19,743 nucleotides of DNA from M55B120 sp965549355. Lineage in GTDB: Bacteria > Actinomycetota > Humimicrobiia > Humimicrobiales > Humimicrobiaceae. The stretch's first letter is position 1. Every line of letters begins with the position of its first letter. A program made the translations under genes and the position numbers. The stretch is from positions 1 to 19,743 of the forward strand of contig CBEVGD010000022.1 in NCBI GenBank assembly GCA_965549355.1, given 5' to 3'. The notes beneath the pieces are model-generated. The model saw nothing but the letters and a program-made list of their open reading frames with translations, was not told the DNA's origin and made no database searches. Positions 6,217 through 12,931 of this stretch are shown here, piece after piece.

Positions 6217-7329
6217 ATGAAAAAAGAGTCAGACAATACTGAAAAAAGTGTGGAAAAAATTTTTAATGAATTTAAAAATAAGAAACTTGAGAGAGTCATA
6301 AAAAGGGCGAGATGGCAGACTATATTGAGAAATATATTAATAAGCTTTTTAGTTTTTTGTGTATTTTCTATTGCTGCATCATATTTAATAAATGCTTATA
6401 TTTCCAGGCAGAGAACTGCATCATACGGGTACATTTTTGCATTTAACAGTATTTCTGCCCCTAACAAACATACAGGCATACATGTCCAACAAACCGCCCA
6501 TGCTTCTATTAGGGGCCAATGGAGCAAAACTGATTATACTACCTATAAGATCATAGAGGGAAAAGTTGTATATACGGGTAGGATAGAGAGAGAGTCTTCT
6601 CCTTCATTTGGGAATTTGTTGGTTCATATAGGTTATCCTCCAATTATGGATTACAATTTTAGCACATATGAGATAGAGGACTTCGGATATAGGAGGTATA
6701 ATGAATTAGGCCAGAGAGTGATGGTATTTTTCTATCCATTTTTAATATATGACACTAATCAGTCTTTAAATGACCTTGATCTTTTGGATGATATAGGCAA
6801 TGAGAAATATATGGAGATGGCACTTTCTTTTAACAGGGAATATACGATAGAAGAAGTAGAAAAGATGCTGCCGGAAAGCACTACAGTTACCTGGTACTGG
6901 GTTGATGATTTAAGTGAAAATGAAAAGGAGATATCGAAAATCCCCCGGGCAGAACGATTAGAGATGGAACCACCTTTTGTAGATATGCCGGATGTGAGAT
7001 CCGAATACTCGACCTATATAGATATACCGGTTGTAAGATCCGAATATACAGCCTATGGTATAAAACTATACGATAATTGTGGTGCTAAATTATCTGATCC
7101 TGTGGGACTATTTATCAGAATTATTGAAGTGGGAAAGACCGCATACAAAAGGGAGGATAAACTTGACAATATTTACAACAATATGGCAGGAGATGACGGT
7201 AAGCTGACGCAGGACGATATAAGGATATGGGGAGCAGTAGTCACCGGGGATTCAGAGAGTCTTAAAGCCCTGATTGGATTACCGTTCATAGAGGCTTCCT
7301 CCATTGGAGTTATAACCGATAAATATTAA
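6217..7329 (+). CDS. Membrane-anchored anti-sigma factor (YhdL / Sigma_reg type)
   Basis: This 370-residue protein has a charged cytoplasmic N-terminus (about 1-37, with KKLERVIKRARWQTILRN before the membrane), one transmembrane helix (about 38-60), and a large extracytoplasmic domain. The end (VVTGDSESLKALIG, then a short tail ASSIGVITDKY) has the form of the sigma-factor-regulator C-terminal family found in Bacillus YhdL, the anti-SigM protein. It is encoded nine bases after the ECF gene, and the ribosome site GGGGAGAG lies within the end of that gene, so the two are co-translated partners. The cytoplasmic segment should bind the sigma factor and the outer domain should sense the envelope signal. 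Residues 256-281 are a direct 13+13-residue duplication (DMPDVRSEYSTYI / DIPVVRSEYTAYG) arising from a 39-bp tandem repeat, and may lengthen a linker in the outer domain. Family assignment is from pattern and context. Confidence 0.82.
   Translation: MKKESDNTEKSVEKIFNEFKNKKLERVIKRARWQTILRNILISFLVFCVFSIAASYLINAYISRQRTASYGYIFAFNSISAPNKHTGIHVQQTAHASIRGQWSKTDYTTYKIIEGKVVYTGRIERESSPSFGNLLVHIGYPPIMDYNFSTYEIEDFGYRRYNELGQRVMVFFYPFLIYDTNQSLNDLDLLDDIGNEKYMEMALSFNREYTIEEVEKMLPESTTVTWYWVDDLSENEKEISKIPRAERLEMEPPFVDMPDVRSEYSTYIDIPVVRSEYTAYGIKLYDNCGAKLSDPVGLFIRIIEVGKTAYKREDKLDNIYNNMAGDDGKLTQDDIRIWGAVVTGDSESLKALIGLPFIEASSIGVITDKY
6982..7059 (+). repeat. Two-copy 39-bp tandem repeat inside the anti-sigma gene
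   Basis: Copy 1 covers 6982-7020 and copy 2 covers 7021-7059, in frame. Each encodes 13 residues around the shared core V-R-S-E-Y. Differences between copies sit mostly at a few codons (GATGTG/GTTGTA, TCGACC/ACAGCC), so the duplication is not brand new but is still plainly visible. Confidence 0.85.
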
Positions 7330-7480
7330 GAATCCTGGATCTATTGGAGTACGTGATGAAGTTTTTAACCACTATGAGCATGTTACATGGATTGATCGTT
7401 CAAATCCTACGGATTTTCCTCAAAAAAAGTTCGAACTTCGTCTAATAGAGCCAGCCAAGCAGATTTTAAAAATCTTCTAA
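7316..7480 (+). pseudogene. Orphan C-terminal protein fragment, unidentified
   Basis: After a stop at 7313-7315, a frame stays open to a TAA at 7478-7480 and encodes about 54 residues including VRDEVFNHYEHVTWIDRSNP and the end FELRLIEPAKQILKIF. There is no ATG and no ribosome site. The composition (charged, aromatic, ending in an amphipathic helix) looks like the C-terminus of a real protein cut from its 5' part. It overlaps the last codons of the anti-sigma gene in another frame and ends 33 bases before the MazE operator. I do not recognise the family. It may be a leftover of a gene displaced during island assembly. Confidence 0.35.
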
Positions 7481-7512
7481 ATAATAATTTGTAATTCTTA
7501 ACTATAATTCTA

Positions 7513-7541
7513 TAATCGTAATTACATAGTAATTACGATTA
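7513..7541. promoter_or_regulatory. Perfect palindrome, likely autoregulatory operator of the MazE-like gene
   Basis: The 13-bp arms TAATCGTAATTAC (7513-7525) and GTAATTACGATTA (7529-7541) match perfectly around the spacer ATA. The element ends 11 bases before ATG 7553 and overlaps the probable ribosome site AAGGG (7541-7545). MazE/AbrB-fold antitoxins commonly bind palindromes in their own promoter, so an operator is the natural reading. Confidence 0.75.
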
Positions 7542-7552
7542 AGGGAAAATAG

Positions 7553-7756
7553 ATGAAAACAAATCTCATTGAAATAGGTAATTCAAAGGGTATTAGAATA
7601 ACTTCAAACGTTATAAAAGAATGTGAATTTAATAATGAAGTAGAAATAAAAGTAATCGATAAAAAAGTAATCACTGAAGCTGTAAAAGAACCTCGTTCAA
7701 ATTGGGAAACCAGTTTTAAAAAGATGCATAAAAACAAAGAGGATCTCTTAAAGTAG
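7553..7756 (+). CDS. MazE-like (SpoVT/AbrB-fold) antitoxin without an adjacent toxin
   Basis: This 67-residue protein has an N-terminal swapped-hairpin AbrB/MazE DNA-binding domain: LIEIGNSKGIRI (residues 5-16), then the second half NEVEIKVIDKKVI (about 28-40). The C-terminal tail EPRSNWETSFKKMHKNKEDLL resembles the toxin-wrapping tail of MazE proteins (W-x-x-F-x-x-M followed by acidic or Leu residues). Antitoxins of this type bind MazF toxin with the tail and repress their own promoter with the N-terminal domain. No MazF follows: the 117 bases before the next gene contain no reading frame of that family. It is therefore an orphan, acting in trans, as a solitary regulator, or left after toxin loss. 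A perfect 29-bp palindrome just upstream is its probable operator. Confidence 0.82.
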   Translation: MKTNLIEIGNSKGIRITSNVIKECEFNNEVEIKVIDKKVITEAVKEPRSNWETSFKKMHKNKEDLLK

Positions 7757-7873
7757 TTAACTCCTATATATTTCGTCATCTACCGAGAGTTAAAGGTCAT
7801 TCATCGAATAACACTGGCAATATTCTCCTGAATTGCTTATATTAAAATAAAAATTTAACCTGTGGAGGGAAAA

Positions 7874-8587
7874 ATGGGGAAAAAAGTAAACATTAATCTT
7901 GGTTTAAAAGTGATCATAGGACTGGTTGTCATTTGTGCAGGCATTCTTTTTCTGCTTAAAAATTTGGGTGTTGCTATAGGAATAAACATTTGGGATTTCT
8001 GGCCTGTTGCGCTCATTTTGATCGGCCTCAGCCATGTCTCCAGGCCCGGTGAAACACGGCAGGCTTTCAGTGGAGCGGTCTTTATTATTGTCGGAGTATT
8101 GCTCCTTTTGAACAATTTAGATATTATATTTTTTAACGTAGGAACATTCTGGCCAATCATTGTAATTTTACTCGGAATAGCGATCCTTAAAGATGCAGTA
8201 TGGGGAAGTCGTAAAGCTCCATCCTCTAGTGATAACTTTGATCTTTCATTTATCCTTGGAGGAGGGGAGTACAGATTTGCTTCGGACCAATTTAGAGGCG
8301 GAAAATTGGTTGCATTCATGGGTGGCGGAACAATTGACCTTAGAGATGCTGACATTCAGATTGATGACCATGCGGTGATCGATTTATTTGCTTTTATGGG
8401 CGGAATTGACATAATAGTACCCCGGCACTGGGATGTTAATATACAGGGAACACCTATTCTTGGCGGGATAGACAATAAAACAGTTGTAATGTCAAAAGGA
8501 GAAATAGCAGCACATCCGGAAAAAGCGATCAAAAAACTTACTATAAAAGGAATGGCTGTAATGGGAGGTATCGAGGTAAAGAACTGA
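7874..8587 (+). CDS. LiaF-like cell-envelope stress membrane protein
   Basis: This is a 237-residue protein from ATG 7874. An in-frame GTG at 7862 would add four residues but overlaps the ribosome site GGAGGG (7865-7870), so the ATG is chosen. The N-terminal half (about 8-105) holds four hydrophobic helices arranged as two repeats, each ending in a W-D/T-F-W-P motif (NIWDFWPVALILIGL and NVGTFWPIIVILLGI). That is the LiaI/LiaF-like transmembrane module. The C-terminal half (about 118-237) has the glycine-rich LiaF_C repeats: FMGGGTIDLRDADI, FMGGIDIIVPRHWDVN, ILGGIDNK and MGGIEVKN. In Bacillus, LiaF controls the LiaRS response to lipid-II-binding antibiotics. No liaR or liaS lies in this window, so here it may be an effector or a regulator of another system. 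It stands alone downstream of the sigma/anti-sigma pair and the bacteriocin cassette, in keeping with an envelope-stress theme. Confidence 0.88.
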   Translation: MGKKVNINLGLKVIIGLVVICAGILFLLKNLGVAIGINIWDFWPVALILIGLSHVSRPGETRQAFSGAVFIIVGVLLLLNNLDIIFFNVGTFWPIIVILLGIAILKDAVWGSRKAPSSSDNFDLSFILGGGEYRFASDQFRGGKLVAFMGGGTIDLRDADIQIDDHAVIDLFAFMGGIDIIVPRHWDVNIQGTPILGGIDNKTVVMSKGEIAAHPEKAIKKLTIKGMAVMGGIEVKN

Positions 8588-8610
8588 AATTATAAATTTA
8601 TTTTCTACCT

Positions 8611-8674
8611 GTTGCCTCATAAATAAATCTAAACGAAAGCTAATACGTTGCTTCATTAATGAATCTAGATGAAA
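8611..8674. repeat. Two imperfect 28-bp direct repeats, 36-bp period
   Basis: GTTGCCTCATAAATAAATCT... (8611-8638) and GTTGCTTCATTAATGAATCT... (8647-8674) match at 23 of 28 positions, both ending in GAAA, with an 8-base spacer. They lie in the noncoding gap after the LiaF-like gene and about 85 bases before the next likely start codon. Two copies are too few for a CRISPR array; they could be protein-binding sites or a small duplication. Confidence 0.65.
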
Positions 8675-8759
8675 CATATATCTTCTATTGACTAATATTA
8701 TAAAAGTATTAAAATTATATTAGCAATTAAAAATTTTGAACCGATCGAAACGAAGATTA

Positions 8760-9062
8760 ATGAGAGTATTTAAAAACAGCGACATAAAGACAGTGCTGAT
8801 TATGATCACGGCCATCCTTCTTATTACATGGATGCTCCCGCTGGGTGTGCTTTTTGCGGATAAGGATGAAGAAAAAATACTTCTTGAGGAATTAACCGGA
8901 GAAAGTGCAAGTGCCGGAGAAGAAGGAAGTATTGAGGTGCTTGGCTTCACGGAAGAAACCATGCCTATATTAGGTAATAAATCTCTTATTATAGTAGTTG
9001 CAATAGTGGCAGCAGCTGTCGGCGGTCTTTTTCTTAGTTTTGTCATCAAGCTAAGGGCTTGA
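8760..9062 (+). CDS. Small two-helix membrane protein, unidentified
   Basis: About 100 residues from ATG 8760; an in-frame TTG at 8736 would add eight. No strong ribosome site decides between them. The protein is a hairpin-like membrane protein: helix 1 at about 11-32 (TVLIMITAILLITWMLPLGV), a 40-residue acidic outer loop (DKDEEKILLEELTGESASAG... to ILGN), and helix 2 at about 75-97 (small residues, VAAAVGGLF), ending KLRA. This topology (helix, acidic extracytoplasmic loop, helix) is shared by accessory subunits such as CbiN and PDGLE-type proteins of metal-uptake ECF transporters. Their signature residues are not present here and no transporter genes are nearby, so I do not assign a function. 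It ends 11 bases before the stop of a converging gene. Confidence 0.55.
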   Translation: MRVFKNSDIKTVLIMITAILLITWMLPLGVLFADKDEEKILLEELTGESASAGEEGSIEVLGFTEETMPILGNKSLIIVVAIVAAAVGGLFLSFVIKLRA

Positions 9063-9073
9063 TCAAGTCTTTT

Positions 9074-9520
9074 TCACTTCTTTTTCCTAATAGAAGAGCT
9101 CCCCTTTTTAGCAGGTGTTCTGCTGTTGCTTGTTTTCTTAGCACTTTCCCCTGCAGACATCTTCCGACTGCCGGATTTTCTTGCCGGGGGTTTATCAGGT
9201 TTCTTTTTATTGCTTTCGGTTTTATCTTTACCGTTTATTTTTTTTAAGATTTCTACTGCAGTATTAAGGTCCTCAATATATTTTGTACTATTATCTGTAC
9301 GGGAAAAGAATTTTTTACCTCTCTGGTACCCGGTAGTCTCAAAAGTAAGCTTTTTAAAATCATTTATTTCCTGAAAGTATGATGACGGAAGCATCCTTAG
9401 AAGCTTAGTGGTAGTAGTGTGCCAGTTTTTAAAACCAAAATACTTGCTGGTGAGACCAGAGATCTTCCCGGCTTCTTCTGTTTTTACCTGTAACTCTTTC
9501 AGGACTTTATTAAGATTCAT
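9074..9520 (-). CDS. Hypothetical protein with histone-H1-like Lys/Ser/Pro-rich tail
   Basis: This 148-residue protein was not recognised. Residues 1-97 look like a folded, mainly helical domain (LNKVLKELQVKTEEAGKISG ... FGFKNWHTTTTKLLRMLP ... DLNTAVEILKKI). From about residue 98 the sequence turns into a low-complexity basic tail made almost only of K, S, P, R, A and G, with repeated motifs such as PARKSGSRK, TPAKKGSSS and a final RKKK. Such tails occur in histone-H1-like bacterial chromatin proteins and in ribosome- or RNA-binding proteins, where they bind nucleic acid nonspecifically. The start ATG follows AGGCGG at a good distance. The gene is the last of a minus-strand series 33 bases after metV and may be co-transcribed with metF-metV, although nothing in the sequence links it to folate chemistry. 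Confidence 0.72.
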   Translation of the reverse strand: MNLNKVLKELQVKTEEAGKISGLTSKYFGFKNWHTTTTKLLRMLPSSYFQEINDFKKLTFETTGYQRGKKFFSRTDNSTKYIEDLNTAVEILKKINGKDKTESNKKKPDKPPARKSGSRKMSAGESAKKTSNSRTPAKKGSSSIRKKK

Positions 9521-9553
9521 TGTGTGCCGCCTATACTAATATTATGATAAATA

Positions 9554-10087
9554 TTATACATCCATATAATGCGATTCATGTTTGTGCCAGTATCTGCCGG
9601 GATGTATAAATTTTCTCCATCTTATCTTTATTATATGAAGAGCAAGCTTGAATAATTGTATTAGAGCATTTCCCTTGCCTGGTATTGCAAGATGCATGCC
9701 GTCTATCCTTATATCCAGCCAGTTTACTATAGCTGAAGTATCGTGAAGCTCGTGATTAGACGGGATCTGGAAATATCTCAGAAGATCTAATCTTTTCAAA
9801 TCTTTATTGCCGTAGTATATCTCGCTCCATACGCACATCTTTTCAGGATTTACCTCACATCTATCATCCTGGGTACCGCCGCAGGGGCCATTACGCAGGG
9901 TCTTCGGACATCTCATCGGACAGACAAAACCAGTTGTGCTTAATATACACTGTCCGCAGGATCTGCAGTCAAATAAACATTTCTTCAGGTTTTCCTCAAA
10001 CCAGTAGAGGGGCCTATAGACTCCGAGAAGATGAAAAAACTTTTTAGGTTTTGGTTCAAATTTTTTAATTTCTGTATATTTATTCAT
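9554..10087 (-). CDS. metV: MetV-like zinc-finger partner of methylenetetrahydrofolate reductase
   Basis: This 177-residue protein has a dense cysteine cluster: C37, C41, C44, C47, C56, C60, C69, C77 and C85. It includes CLFDCRSCGQC and the very characteristic CPKTLRNGPCGGT (60-72), which defines the MTHFR C-terminal / MetV family (PF12225-type). In acetogens and related anaerobes MetV forms a complex with MetF and is needed for methylene-H4folate reductase activity. The cysteines carry metal or iron-sulfur centres for electron delivery in the methyl branch of the Wood-Ljungdahl pathway. The gene lies 33 bases downstream of metF on the same strand, as expected. The C-terminal 80 residues are less conserved and contain an amphipathic stretch (LIQLFKLALHIIKIRWRKF) that could contact a membrane or partner. 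No rnfC2, hdrA or other Wood-Ljungdahl gene is in the window, so the electron donor is unknown. Confidence 0.9.
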   Translation of the reverse strand: MNKYTEIKKFEPKPKKFFHLLGVYRPLYWFEENLKKCLFDCRSCGQCILSTTGFVCPMRCPKTLRNGPCGGTQDDRCEVNPEKMCVWSEIYYGNKDLKRLDLLRYFQIPSNHELHDTSAIVNWLDIRIDGMHLAIPGKGNALIQLFKLALHIIKIRWRKFIHPGRYWHKHESHYMDV

Positions 10088-10120
10088 TAAATCGCCTTTC
10101 AGGTATTGAATATTAGTTTA

Positions 10121-11017
10121 CTACTTCACACTCTCGATAATAGGTGAGACATGTTTCTCCCATCCCAGGGCCTGGATATGGATGCCAGCACAATATGGCT
10201 TTACTTTCTCAATCAGGTCCACTGCAATTTCCTTGCATGTCTCTACTTTATTGTCAGTATTTTTCATCTTATCTATAACAGGATTAGGAACAAATACTCC
10301 GGCTACGAATTTATTCATGAAATTCGCCATTCTGTCAGATTTTAATAGTATTATTCCTGCCAGTATAGGAATGGTTATCTTTTCTTTCTCCATCCTGTCC
10401 ATGAATTTCTTAAATACTTCTGCATCAAAGATAGCCTGAGTCTGTATAAATTGGGCCCCCTGATCTATCTTCTTCTTTAGCTTTGTGATCTGCATCTCAT
10501 AGGCAGCTTCTGTATCTGCTCCGGGGTTTACCACCGCGCCTTTGAAAAATGAAGGCTTTGCAGTAAGCTCTTTTCCGGCCAGGTCGAAACCTTCTTCAAG
10601 CCGCTTTATGGCCCATAATAGCTGTACAGAGTCAATATCGAATACAGGCCGGGCATCCGAATGGTCGCCAAGAGTAGTATGATCCCCTGTCAGGGCAAGG
10701 ACATTCCTGATCCCCATCACATGGGCGCTTAATAATTCGGACTGGATCGACAGCCTGTTTCTGTCCCTGCAGGTAATCTGTAGTATGGGATCCAGACCCA
10801 TATTTTTCAGTATGCTGCATGTAGTGAGGGAGCCAAGCCTCATCACAGAACTCTGAAGATCAGTAACATTGATGCCGTCAGCTATGTCTTTAAGAAGAGT
10901 CACAGCCTCCCTTATTTCTTCGTCCTCTGCTCCTTTTGGAGGCCCCACTTCGCAGGTGAATGCAAATTTACCCTGCTGCAGAGCTTTTTCAAAGCTCATT
11001 TTTTTTGTATCTGCCAT
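10121..11017 (-). CDS. metF: Methylenetetrahydrofolate reductase, MetF
   Basis: This 298-residue TIM-barrel flavoprotein has the common bacterial MetF length. The first strand carries FTCEVGPPKG (residues 20-29), where E23 corresponds to the catalytic acid of the FEFFPP-type motif. Further family blocks are the folate/FAD-binding segments ITCRDRNRLSIQSELL and MGIRNVLALTGDH. The C-terminal half holds the substrate-loop region QTQAIFDAEVFKKFM and a GIILLKS segment. The enzyme reduces 5,10-methylene-H4folate to 5-methyl-H4folate in the cytoplasm, for methionine synthesis or for the Wood-Ljungdahl methyl branch. The adjacent MetV points to the acetogen-type MetFV complex, not the NADH-dependent E. 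coli type. The ribosome site GGGAGAAAT sits directly before the ATG. It heads a minus-strand group with metV and a hypothetical gene, and its promoter should lie in the AT-rich bases just above 11020. Confidence 0.93.
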   Translation of the reverse strand: MADTKKMSFEKALQQGKFAFTCEVGPPKGAEDEEIREAVTLLKDIADGINVTDLQSSVMRLGSLTTCSILKNMGLDPILQITCRDRNRLSIQSELLSAHVMGIRNVLALTGDHTTLGDHSDARPVFDIDSVQLLWAIKRLEEGFDLAGKELTAKPSFFKGAVVNPGADTEAAYEMQITKLKKKIDQGAQFIQTQAIFDAEVFKKFMDRMEKEKITIPILAGIILLKSDRMANFMNKFVAGVFVPNPVIDKMKNTDNKVETCKEIAVDLIEKVKPYCAGIHIQALGWEKHVSPIIESVK

Positions 11018-11299
11018 TATTTCTCCCGGTTTTTCTGCCAGTGATCTGTTTACTCTGGCTGTATATTATTATTAAAAAAAATAATAAAATAAATCTGTCT
11101 CATTTTAACAAAATAAAAACTAAATTCAATTAAACTGTAAAACTTTAAAGGGAATATTATAATACCTTACCAGGAGCCTGTCCGAGAACTGAGACCTGAG
11201 CTTGCAGGCTGATATTTTTAAACAGATCAAGGCCTGAGGAAGAAGCGATATGGTAACCGCGATGACGAAAAACGAAAATATGTGTAAAAGGGATTTAAT
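11018..11299. other. Divergent intergenic region between metF and rtcB
   Basis: These 282 bases lie between divergent starts. The metF-proximal half is extremely AT-rich (for example the AATAATAATATAC stretch on the minus strand) and should hold the metF promoter. The rtcB-proximal half (about 11160-11290) is less AT-rich and contains an AGCCTG...CAGGCT pairing (about 11173-11208). It has scattered short open frames that look faintly protein-like but give no identifiable product. I see no riboswitch, tRNA or repeat family that I can name. The rtcB ribosome site AAAAGGGA ends it. Confidence 0.5.
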
Positions 11300-12778
11300 T
11301 TGAAAAATACGGAGTTTGAGGATATGGATAAATATACTATCACCAGATTGAGCGATTACAAATGGAAAGTTGAAAAAGAGGCTGCTGCAGGGATGAGGGT
11401 CCCTGGTATCATATATTCGGACAAGAAACTTTTGGAGCATGTAATAAGGGATGGGGCAATAGACCAGATTGCTAATGTATCGGCTCTTCCCGGGATAATA
11501 AAGGCATCCTTTGCCATGCCTGATATTCATTTTGGATATGGTTTTCCCATCGGAGGAGTTGCGGCTTTTGATCCTGAGGCAGGTGGGATAATATCTCCGG
11601 GCGGAGTGGGTTTTGATATCTCCTGCGGGTTAAGAGCAATGAGAAGCAATATTGAAATCGATGATATTAAAGACAGGATAGAAGACATGATGTATTCTAT
11701 TTCCTTTTCAATCCCGCGGGGGCTGGGAGGAAAGGGAAAGATTGATCTATCAAAGAAGAATATGGACCGGGTTCTTTCCCGGGGTGTCGGCTGGGCAGTT
11801 GGCAATGGTTATGGATATGAAGAAGAACAGGAATATATAGAAGAAGGCGGCAGCATAGAAGGTGCGGATCCAGCATGTGTGAGTGAGACAGCCAAAAAAA
11901 GAGGAGCCTGCCAGCTCGGCACCCTTGGCTCTGGCAATCATTTTCTGGAGATTCAGGCAGTTGATAAAATATATGACAGAGATGCATCGGATATATTTGG
12001 GATATATGAAAACAAGATAATAGTGATGATACATTCAGGGTCGAGGGGTCTTGGCCACCAGATATGCAGCGACTATATCAAAGTAATGCAGAAAGCTTCA
12101 GATAAATACGGCATAAATGTGCCGGACAGACAGCTTGCCTGCGCACCTATTGATTCTCCCGAGGGGAAAAGATATTATGGGGCCATGGCATGTGCGGCAA
12201 ATTATGGGATGGCAAACAGGCAGTGCCTTGCTCACTGGCTCAGGGAGGCAATGGAAAGATATTTTGGAGCATCATCCAGGGAACTTGGCCTTTCGACAAT
12301 ATATGATATATCGCATAATATCGCCAGATTAGAAGAACACGATATTGATGGAGTTCTTAAAAAGGTCTGTGTCCACCGCAAGGGCGCGACAAGGGCATAC
12401 GGACCGGGAAGGCCCGAACTTCCACTCGCATATGGACATATTGGCCAGCCTGTAATAATACCGGGAGATATAGGGACATATTCTTATATTCTTCTCGGGA
12501 CGGAAACCGCTATGAAAGAAAGTTTTGGTTCTACGTGCCATGGTGCCGGCAGGATGATGAGCCGCTCAAAGGCGAGAAAGACGATAAGTGGAATCGAATT
12601 GAAAAATAATCTAAAAGCAGAAAAAGGCATAATAGTCATAGCTGATAGTATGTCAGGACTTGCCGAAGAGGCTCCCGCGGCTTATAAGGATATAAACAGC
12701 GTTGTTGAAATATCATGCATGGCCGGCCTAACAAAGAAAGTGGCAAGGCTAAGACCCCTCGGAGTCATAAAGGGCTGA
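11300..12778 (+). CDS. rtcB: RNA-splicing ligase RtcB
   Basis: This protein has 492 residues from TTG 11300, which has the better spaced ribosome site AAAAGGGA. ATG 11324, eight residues in, is the alternative. All RtcB hallmarks are visible: PDIHFGYGFPIGG (74-86), GVGFDISCG with metal ligands D106 and C109, GTLGSGNHFLEIQ with H214, HSGSRGLGH with H245, SHNIARLEEH with H339, and HRKGATRAYGPG (359-370). The last carries H359, the residue that becomes guanylylated in characterised enzymes. RtcB joins 2',3'-cyclic-phosphate or 3'-phosphate RNA ends to 5'-OH ends with GTP and Mn2+, in tRNA repair or in reversing toxin cleavage. The length matches the usual 470-500 residues. No archease activator gene is next to it. 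An intact start, motifs and C-terminus (LTKKVARLRPLGVIKG) indicate a functional gene, apparently monocistronic. Confidence 0.96.
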   Translation: MKNTEFEDMDKYTITRLSDYKWKVEKEAAAGMRVPGIIYSDKKLLEHVIRDGAIDQIANVSALPGIIKASFAMPDIHFGYGFPIGGVAAFDPEAGGIISPGGVGFDISCGLRAMRSNIEIDDIKDRIEDMMYSISFSIPRGLGGKGKIDLSKKNMDRVLSRGVGWAVGNGYGYEEEQEYIEEGGSIEGADPACVSETAKKRGACQLGTLGSGNHFLEIQAVDKIYDRDASDIFGIYENKIIVMIHSGSRGLGHQICSDYIKVMQKASDKYGINVPDRQLACAPIDSPEGKRYYGAMACAANYGMANRQCLAHWLREAMERYFGASSRELGLSTIYDISHNIARLEEHDIDGVLKKVCVHRKGATRAYGPGRPELPLAYGHIGQPVIIPGDIGTYSYILLGTETAMKESFGSTCHGAGRMMSRSKARKTISGIELKNNLKAEKGIIVIADSMSGLAEEAPAAYKDINSVVEISCMAGLTKKVARLRPLGVIKG

Positions 12779-12824
12779 AGTGCTCTAAATTTTATCCAAA
12801 AATGATAAAATATTTAAAAAAATA

Positions 12825-12833
12825 TGGTATAAT
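12825..12833 (+). promoter_or_regulatory. Extended -10 promoter element ahead of the citrate/homocitrate operon
   Basis: TGGTATAAT is an exact TGnTATAAT extended -10 in an AT-rich gap. No good -35 is seen, which extended -10 promoters can do without. Transcription from here would leave a leader of roughly 90 bases before ATG 12932. The leader holds only weak pairing and no riboswitch that I recognise. Confidence 0.5.
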
Positions 12834-12931
12834 CACTTTAGATTAAAAAAATAGTGAATTTTAAGTAAATATCATATTTTTTTAGGATTATTGCTATATT
12901 TTAGAATTATTTATAAAAGGGAGAATATATT

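Noticed and set aside
8611..8674. Possible CRISPR array
   Set aside because: Only two imperfect copies, an 8-base spacer and no cas genes.
8670..8695. TGAAAC at 8670-8675 as an ECF-type -35 element for the 8760 gene
   Set aside because: At normal spacing the downstream bases read CTAA instead of the expected CGT-type -10, and TGAAAC partly belongs to the direct repeat.
8760..9062. CbiN- or PDGLE-type subunit of a cobalt/nickel transporter
   Set aside because: Topology fits but the signature residues are missing and no transporter genes are adjacent.
11160..11290. Archease or transposon remnant upstream of rtcB
   Set aside because: Short coding-like snippets are spread over several frames with no recognisable motif; the AGCCTG/CAGGCT pairing alone is not enough.
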